This document shows positions 58,005-64,000 of a DNA stretch of 64,000 nt, piece by piece. The stretch covers positions 248,001-312,000 of the forward strand of contig BQMF02000211.1 of NCBI GenBank assembly GCA_027922465.2, given 5' to 3'. The notes beneath the pieces are model-generated. The model did not search any database. It was not told where the DNA came from and worked only from the letters and a program-made list of their open reading frames with translations. The position numbers were made by a program, and so were the translations under genes. The DNA is from Turritopsis dohrnii (Eukaryota > Cnidaria > Hydrozoa > Anthoathecata > Oceaniidae). Numbering within the stretch: position 1 is the first letter of the stretch; each line of letters starts with the position of its first letter.

Positions 58005-58460
58005 ATAAAACGCTCCTAGAGTTAGGCAAGACGCGCTTTTAATCGCGCACGAAGATACTCTTTAAAAACATGCTCAACTATTTATATGAACTAGAACATG
58101 CTCAACTTTTTGTATTAGTTTCCATGCTCAATTGACAATGAAGGATAACTTAGGTATATTAATTGATCAAGTCGTTATTTTCTAGTGAGCCAAATATATT
58201 ACAAAAGTTTATAAACATACACATGTTAGGCATTCAAAATTGCCAAGATTATAATCCTTCTGCATGCATGACGCCATGGTGCTAAATTGACAACAAATTA
58301 CTTAGGAATATTTAGTGAGTATTTGCCGTTGCTAAGGTAATTTTGAAATTTACTTCGTCATACAAATTCCTTTGTTCTCCTAACGAAAGAATATGAAAAC
58401 GGAAGTGGTACCGTAGGACTGGTTTACAATGAAGTTAAAAGGCATCTTAGTTTCCAGCTC
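58005..58460 (+). repeat. Diverged direct repeat, right copy
   Basis: Same unit as 57082-57400, with extra internal sequence (about 58155-58310). Confidence 0.75.
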
Positions 58461-58999
58461 CCTTCAAAATATGATTCATCTTATCATACGCCAGTGTATA
58501 CTCAATTTTCCCCAGTGAAAATGTTTCTGAGTGGTCAATAATTCTGTACTCATCAGTGAATTTCGTTGGAGTAGACTTGCTTGATTTGAAGAAGTGAAGA
58601 AAATTTGAGCACCGCGCTTCTTTATGTGGATACCGTCTTGCGAACGATTGCTACGTTGAGTCTAAATAGAATAAATTCTTCAATCTTCTATTCTATAAAG
58701 AAAAAAAATTATTCAATCCAAACGAATTTATTTTTGCACGTGCAAGTTACGTGATTTAGACGCGCTATTTATATAATAAAATCGCACGTCCAAATATCAT
58801 TAAGGCGTGTGCGGGCACGTGCACATGCGGCCGCATGTCATATAATGACAAGACTGGTGTACTAAGCTCTTCCAGCATCGATTTTTTCACAAATCACTTT
58901 TGAAAAGTTAATTCGAACCCTGCTATGTTGATATTCTACCGAGTTTTCTTTAAAGATACCAATATTGACAGCTGTTGTATTTAAGGTTGCTATGATACA

Positions 59000-59782
59000 C
59001 AGGCTTGTCATTTTCAAAAATAATACTGACGTGGGCAACCGCGTTCGTCAGGATATGTACCTACGCTATCACTTCACGTACATGAGCGTAATTTACCAAC
59101 GTGATTTTAACAAACTTACTTCTATTTACGATAATGCGCACGTGAAAACTTACCGCATCGTTTGTAACGTTTGAAGTTCCGTTAATAAATCTTTCAGCAG
59201 CTATTCTAGTAGCTCCTTTCACAGATGGATGGTTGAGAACGCACGTTTTGTTACTGGCACAAACTTTACACCAAACATTCGTAACGTATACAACGCCATC
59301 TTCCGTATTCTCTTCATATCCAAAGACATTCGCGATTCCCCATTTCATAAAAGGTCGTAATTGAACTTTATTCCCTTTAATGTCAGCGCTCGCCATATTT
59401 CTCACTTTTTAAAAAAGATTAATTTTTGCATCGACCTAATGGAATGTTATGTTTTCTATTTCGATTCCAAGGATGCCATGACATTGCTTTGATAAAGATT
59501 TATCATAAACGTCATAAAAAAAAGAACACCTGCTCTCCGTGATCTTTAAAATAACTGACGTCACGTGCTTTTATACTATCACGCGATTATTAGAATAAGA
59601 TTATTCATTATTTATTCATTGATTATTTTCAAAGAAACAAGCGTATGGAAAACATTTTTTTTATTATTATTGCAACAAGGAATATTCCCTACGTACCAAC
59701 GTGATTTTTTACGTTCGTGAAAAATTTTAGCTACGTGATAGCGTGCAGGAACGCGATCGCGTGCGTGAAATTGACAAGCCTG
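59000..59782. mobile_element. CAG...CTG element with 6-bp target duplication
   Basis: The ends CAGGCTTGTCA/TGACAAGCCTG are flanked by GATACA (58994-58999) and GATATA (59783-59788), one mismatch. The CpG-rich arms ('aacgcgatcgcgtgcg') are shared with the 46821-47380 element, and the terminal CAGGC-TTGTCA with 10971-11813. A 114-codon minus-strand frame inside (59061-59405) has no recognised motif. Confidence 0.8.
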
Positions 59783-59788
59783 GATATA

Positions 59789-60228
59789 GGGGTTTTTTGT
59801 AATGAACGTTGAAAGAAACCGAAGAAATTTTGGCTCACTCATTGAGTCAATGAAATGGCTGTTAGTGAACCTTAGATTGTATCCCATTCACGACCAGTCA
59901 TTTGATGCAAGAGGCTTTTGCATTTTCCCTGTTTCATTCCCTGGTCAATCAATATTGAAGAGTTACTTACAGTCGCCTTAGTTACTGGAGTGGAGGTCTT
60001 CTATGGTTTAGTTGTGGTAGTGTGATCTGATGTTGCATAGTAAATGGTGTATAATTTGCATGGAGACCTATGTGAAGGATAGCAGAAGGATGGAAGGATG
60101 ACACCCATGTCATGTGTAGTAATGTGTATTCAAATTTTATAATAGGTATTTTAATTTTAATATACATACGAAAGAAATGAGGAATCAAAATTGCTTCCTA
60201 CAGGTTCCTTTGGTGAAACTTGAGTTCG
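59789..60228. other. Unassigned sequence
   Basis: No gene recognised. Confidence 0.4.
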
Positions 60229-60232
60229 TTAA

Positions 60233-61197
60233 AGGAGAATTAACGTCAAAAAACAACTTTCGCTAAAATAAAACTTTATCTTTTTACAAATCAAATGGCT
60301 TTATCCAAATTTGTTAAAAAATTTTGTTTCGCTTTAAATAAGCATTTTAAGTTATGCTCCACAACTAACCGTTATTACAGTTGTGACGTCACGTATGTCC
60401 ATCTGTTTTATAATGTATATGGACGAAGATAGCAAAAGCAGCGTTGAAGGTGTTGTATAACTGAGCACAAAGATTTCGATATTGTCTGTCTCAATAAAAC
60501 TGTTCTGGAAACTGCGTACATTCAATTTCAAAGATACAAGAAAAACTTCAAGGACGTCAAAAATTTCACATCTAAAATAAGATTATCGTATTTTATTGGT
60601 GAAAACATTTCTAGTATATATTTTTTTGAATATTTTTTTCTGAGTTTGTTATATTGCGCACAATCTTTTTTTCATTGTTGTTAAATAAATAGAACAATTA
60701 ATGAAAAATTTTTTCTTTACACAGAATATAACCTGGTTTTTATAAGATAGTCGCGGTAATGAAAGCATCCATATGCCTTACAAACCGTCATTTCAGTCTT
60801 ATTAACTTTAAAATTGGAAGCTTATTAAAAAGTGAAAAAAAGTTAAATTACAAATAGAAAAATACTTTATTCATCCGCGTATTCCCCCTACGACGTAGCT
60901 GCATTAACTTTTTTTTCTTTCTTTGATGTTTAAAAACATTTCAATAGTCAATTGAAAAAGAAAAAGTTAATCGATTTCATTTATTGTTAGCGTGATCATA
61001 AATGTTAGATCACAAACGCAAACTTAACCTTGGACATACGTGACGTCACAGTTTCAAAAAGATAGAAAACTTTATTTGGTCATAACTTGACGAAACATGG
61101 TGCAATGAAGCTGAAATTTTGAACACGAGTTCTTCTTTAACAATACTATCGAACTATCGAGAAAAAAAGGCACATTAATTTTGACGTTAATTCTCCT
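60233..61197. mobile_element. TTAA-flanked element (AGGAGAATTAACGTCAAAA ends)
   Basis: Near-perfect inverted ends, TTAA on both sides (60229-60232, 61198-61201). TGACGTCA palindromes lie about 150 bp from each end (60384-60391, 61041-61048). Noncoding. Same architecture as 11826-12546. Confidence 0.85.
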
Positions 61198-61201
61198 TTA
61201 A

Positions 61202-62259
61202 ATCTGGTTTCTTCTTCCAGGGAGTTAGACTTCTTAACTCCTTACCAGTGGAAATACGGCAGAGTGGACCTGATTTTACTAGGAAATTGAATTTATATGA
61301 GTTTAAATAGATGTTTTTTAACCTTTAAATAGTCTGGACCCTTTGCTTGACCTTTGCTTGTGTAGTTCTCATGTGCTCTTTTTAGTTTTTCTTTTTTCTG
61401 TGTACATAGCTTTCCTTTTGTGCTCTCTGCTTATCCAGTCCACTTGTTTTGTTTTTGGTCAGCGCCATAAGGTAGCTGATCTTTCATTTACCCGTGTCTG
61501 TCATTCAGTGTGTAATGCTACAGTTCTTTACGCCCGCTCCAGTGCCCGTCATTGGCAGCTTTCAATTTTGTAGTTCAAACTCAGAAAGTTTAAAGCACGA
61601 CAGTTATTTTTGGAAAAAGAATTGTCAGTTTGTAACAAAAAGGGTTTGTTTTACTCCAATAAGAAAATAAAATATTCATTTGAATGTGCCCTCTCCCACC
61701 CTTAATTTTGACGTAGTGCATCCTGGGAGTGAATCGCTAGTAAAACTTTATGTCAACAAGGTGACAGAAGAAGTCAGGCAAGTTGCACAGATTACTTATA
61801 TGTATGTGTTATACATGTACTTTTCTCCATGTTGTCCATATGTTTTCTTTTTTCCCCAATATATACTTAATGTTTATTCAATGATAAGCCTAACCCTGAC
61901 CCTAAAACATCCTGGACGGATCCTGGGGGTGCGAAAAGGAAATAGCACCCTGAAACACTTCACTGTAAACTGAAATTTTAAGGACCAAAATGTTCCTGTG
62001 AAAGGATTTAAGAAGTACCACCAGTCCTTAGAAATTTATGTTTTGCGTGATCCTTATCGAGGGACTATTTGCCAATAAAATATACACCTCTATGGGGACA
62101 AATTTCCTCTCCATCAAGAAAATATATCTTCATCCCACCACAAAAGACTTGAAAATTTTTGTGTGATAGACTGGCATAGTTTGTAGGATGTCTGTGCCCA
62201 AAAGCTTTCAACTGTGTTTGCCACCAAAGATACTTTGAGTGTTGGTCTTATATACTACA
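61202..62259. other. Unassigned sequence
   Basis: No gene recognised; frames at 61343-61573 and 61680-61973 have no motif. Confidence 0.4.
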
Positions 62260-62261
62260 TA

Positions 62262-62410
62262 CATGCTTTATTCTTATAAGAACGTTTTTATAAAAACAAG
62301 TGTCAGATTTAGCCAAAAAATAAGAACAAAATCTGAACAACCGAGGCTCAGATCATTATTTCAAAAATTAAGCACAGCCCAAGCCTGAAATGTCTTGCAA
62401 AAAAAAAGTG
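62262..62410. mobile_element. Short copy of the TA-flanked AATAAGAACAA MITE
   Basis: Matches 6000-6465 at both ends ('ttcttataagaac', 'aaaaaaaaagtgta') and internally ('gccaaaaaataagaacaaaa', 'cctgaa'). TA at 62260-62261 and 62411-62412. Internally deleted relative to the longer copy. Confidence 0.7.
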
Positions 62411-63615
62411 TATGTATACCATATTTGCCGGTGTATAGGTTGACTTTGTGTATAAGTCGAAAGTTCAAATAGATGCTAGATCATTAAGCCTGGCGTATAA
62501 GTCGAATCTAAACTTGATCATCTTTCATCTGATCAAACGTGGAAAGTGCATAATTTTTTTGTGGTAAAGAAAACTGGTTTTCTAAACTTGTCATGCATCC
62601 ATTTTATCAATAATTTTCAGAAGTAATCTACATGAATGTGAAAACGTGTAATCAGCGTGAAAATACAAGACTGAACATGTGCGTTGAGTTATTTCGTGTG
62701 GTTTGTGGTGTTCTTTGTATGATTTTGTTTATCAGGTTTACACTTTCTACAACTAAATACATTTCAAAGCATAATATGTATTTTGACAGCGTTATACACA
62801 AAACTACATTAGTTTCCTTGTCTTTTATTGATTAAAATGACCATATCTGGTCATTTTTTGCTGAGACATATTAATTTTGCTTTTTGTTATACCATTTTTT
62901 TTTATCACAGGGAACCATTGCATTGCATCTTCAATCAATACAATTTATTTTACAAAGTGAAAAAAGCAGATGAACAGCGCATATTTTTATTTTTGATGGG
63001 TTTCAGATCTTCCAAGTAAAATGACTGTTCTGCGCTCCTATATTTAAAGTTTAAAGTACTTACAGCACTGATACCCTTTCTGTCATTATGTGATTTAATT
63101 TTTCGAAACCATTTTTGAGACGTCACTTTCAGAATTAAGGCCCGTAAAAAATTTTACACGGGATACAGGTACCGTGATTAGCCACGCATGAAGGTTGTGA
63201 GCACGTAAAGCTGGAAAGTCCAACTAGTAACTGATATTTGAAGTTGAAATAAAATTGATTAAAGTAACAAAATTGCTGCAGATGTTTTCTTGTCCTTATG
63301 ATTTCTGTTGATGCGTAACGTATAACCATATGGTTTCTATGCTGCCGGAAAAATCCCTCGGCTAATAATAATAGTAGCTGTTAGTTTTGTAATTTCTGTT
63401 TGCATTACTTTTTGCCTTTAGACCTTTCTGATAAAAATAACACTAATGTTGTGGGTAATGAAAATGGGGCAGACTGTTTTTCTAAGTCCTCCAGACTAGG
63501 GATTATACATTCAATGCAGATACAATATAGTAGAAATTCTAAATCCAATAATTTTTCCTCTTGAAATTTGTAGAAGCAATTAATTTTATATTTTCTGTTT
63601 GTTTTACCACTTAGC
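62411..63615. other. Unassigned sequence
   Basis: Contains three 'gtgtata(a)g(g/t)(t)tcga'-type units at about 62430-62520. No gene recognised. Confidence 0.4.
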
Positions 63616-63616
63616 T

Positions 63617-63925
63617 GATTGTCGTATGGTTTTGTATCATGTGGATAAAATTTTGAGTGGTCAGAAACTGGACAAAAGAAAAAGATTCTGTGATATGCTA
63701 CTCGATTATGATGACGAAGTAGATGAAATATTCGCAAATCCAAGGAAATACGAAAGACCTGTCTTGGAATGTTTGGAACGATATGTTTCACGATCCCGCA
63801 ACCTTTCCATAGAGAATATCGTTGCATTTATCAACAAAACATTAAAGAAATGTAATCAAGCTCCTATCACGAGAGAAAAATTTGAAAAATCTCCGTACCA
63901 GATAGAAAAAGGCATCATCCTTTAG
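63617..63925 (+). CDS. Candidate terminal exon, unknown product
   Basis: The frame follows an acceptor-like 'gttttaccacttag' and encodes 'HVDKILSGQKLDKRKRFCDMLLDYDDEVDEIFANPRKYERP' and 'YVSRSRNLSIENIVAFINKTLKKCNQAPITREKFEKSPYQIEKGIIL', a charged, helical sequence ending at TAG. It has a coding look unlike the AT-rich flank. I do not recognise the family; it could be a host gene or TE exon continuing from upstream. Confidence 0.4.
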   Translation, partial: DCRMVLYHVDKILSGQKLDKRKRFCDMLLDYDDEVDEIFANPRKYERPVLECLERYVSRSRNLSIENIVAFINKTLKKCNQAPITREKFEKSPYQIEKGIIL

Positions 63926-64000
63926 TCATTCCTTAAATTATTATTCTTTTATAGATATGACTCTGAAAAATTCATCAGCATTAGTTCTGTGGGTGAACCC

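Noticed and set aside
1..64000. Bacterial operon, origin or phage region
   Set aside because: Introns, LINEs, SINE, Helitrons and MITEs dominate; no ribosome-binding-site-led gene clusters.

Overview
This 64-kb window is eukaryotic. It is AT-rich, coding sequence is split by introns with GT/AG borders, and most of it is transposable-element (TE) debris. The TE mix is typical of a metazoan genome: jockey/CR1-type and REL-endonuclease LINEs, Helitrons, hAT-like and TTAA-type elements, a DDE_1 element, a tRNA-derived SINE and a RAG1-like gene. Several of the protein families recall those of cnidarians such as hydrozoans. That placement is inference from family flavour; no host housekeeping gene was recognised.

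Layout: 0-6 kb holds short inverted-repeat elements (MITEs), three Helitron copies and a LINE remnant. 6-12.6 kb is one decayed LINE (endonuclease plus reverse transcriptase) carrying at least three later insertions: two head-to-tail Helitrons between an A and a T inside the RT, a CAG...CTG element and a TTAA element in the 3' end. 12.75-15.54 kb is a minus-strand tRNA-derived SINE split by a 2.4-kb hAT-like element. 16.1-19.8 kb holds a TIR element, a 5'-truncated LINE with target-site duplication and poly(A), and nested TTAA MITEs.

19.9-25.7 kb is the most interesting part: an intron-rich gene whose product carries the full set of RAG1/Transib-type catalytic and zinc landmarks (D, D, CxxC, HxxxxH, E), flanked by 953-bp direct repeats that look identical. 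One in-frame TGA lies between the second zinc His and the catalytic Glu. 26-31.5 kb holds a LINE 3' end, a hAT C-terminal domain and a HIRAN-like fragment. 31.5-36.95 kb is a 5.4-kb element with terminal arrays of GGCCTAAGTCC motifs in opposite orientations, containing seven dispersed copies of GTGAGTGACACTAC.

37-39 kb holds a broken DDE_1 transposase. 39-48 kb has more CAG...CTG elements, a second REL-LINE tail, a Gypsy-type integrase tail and a TTF-finger hAT pseudogene. 49-64 kb is mostly unassigned AT-rich sequence with further MITEs, a pair of diverged direct repeats and two candidate exons. Nothing suggests an operon-like system; the structure of the window is that of nested insertions, and several pre-insertion sites can be read directly.
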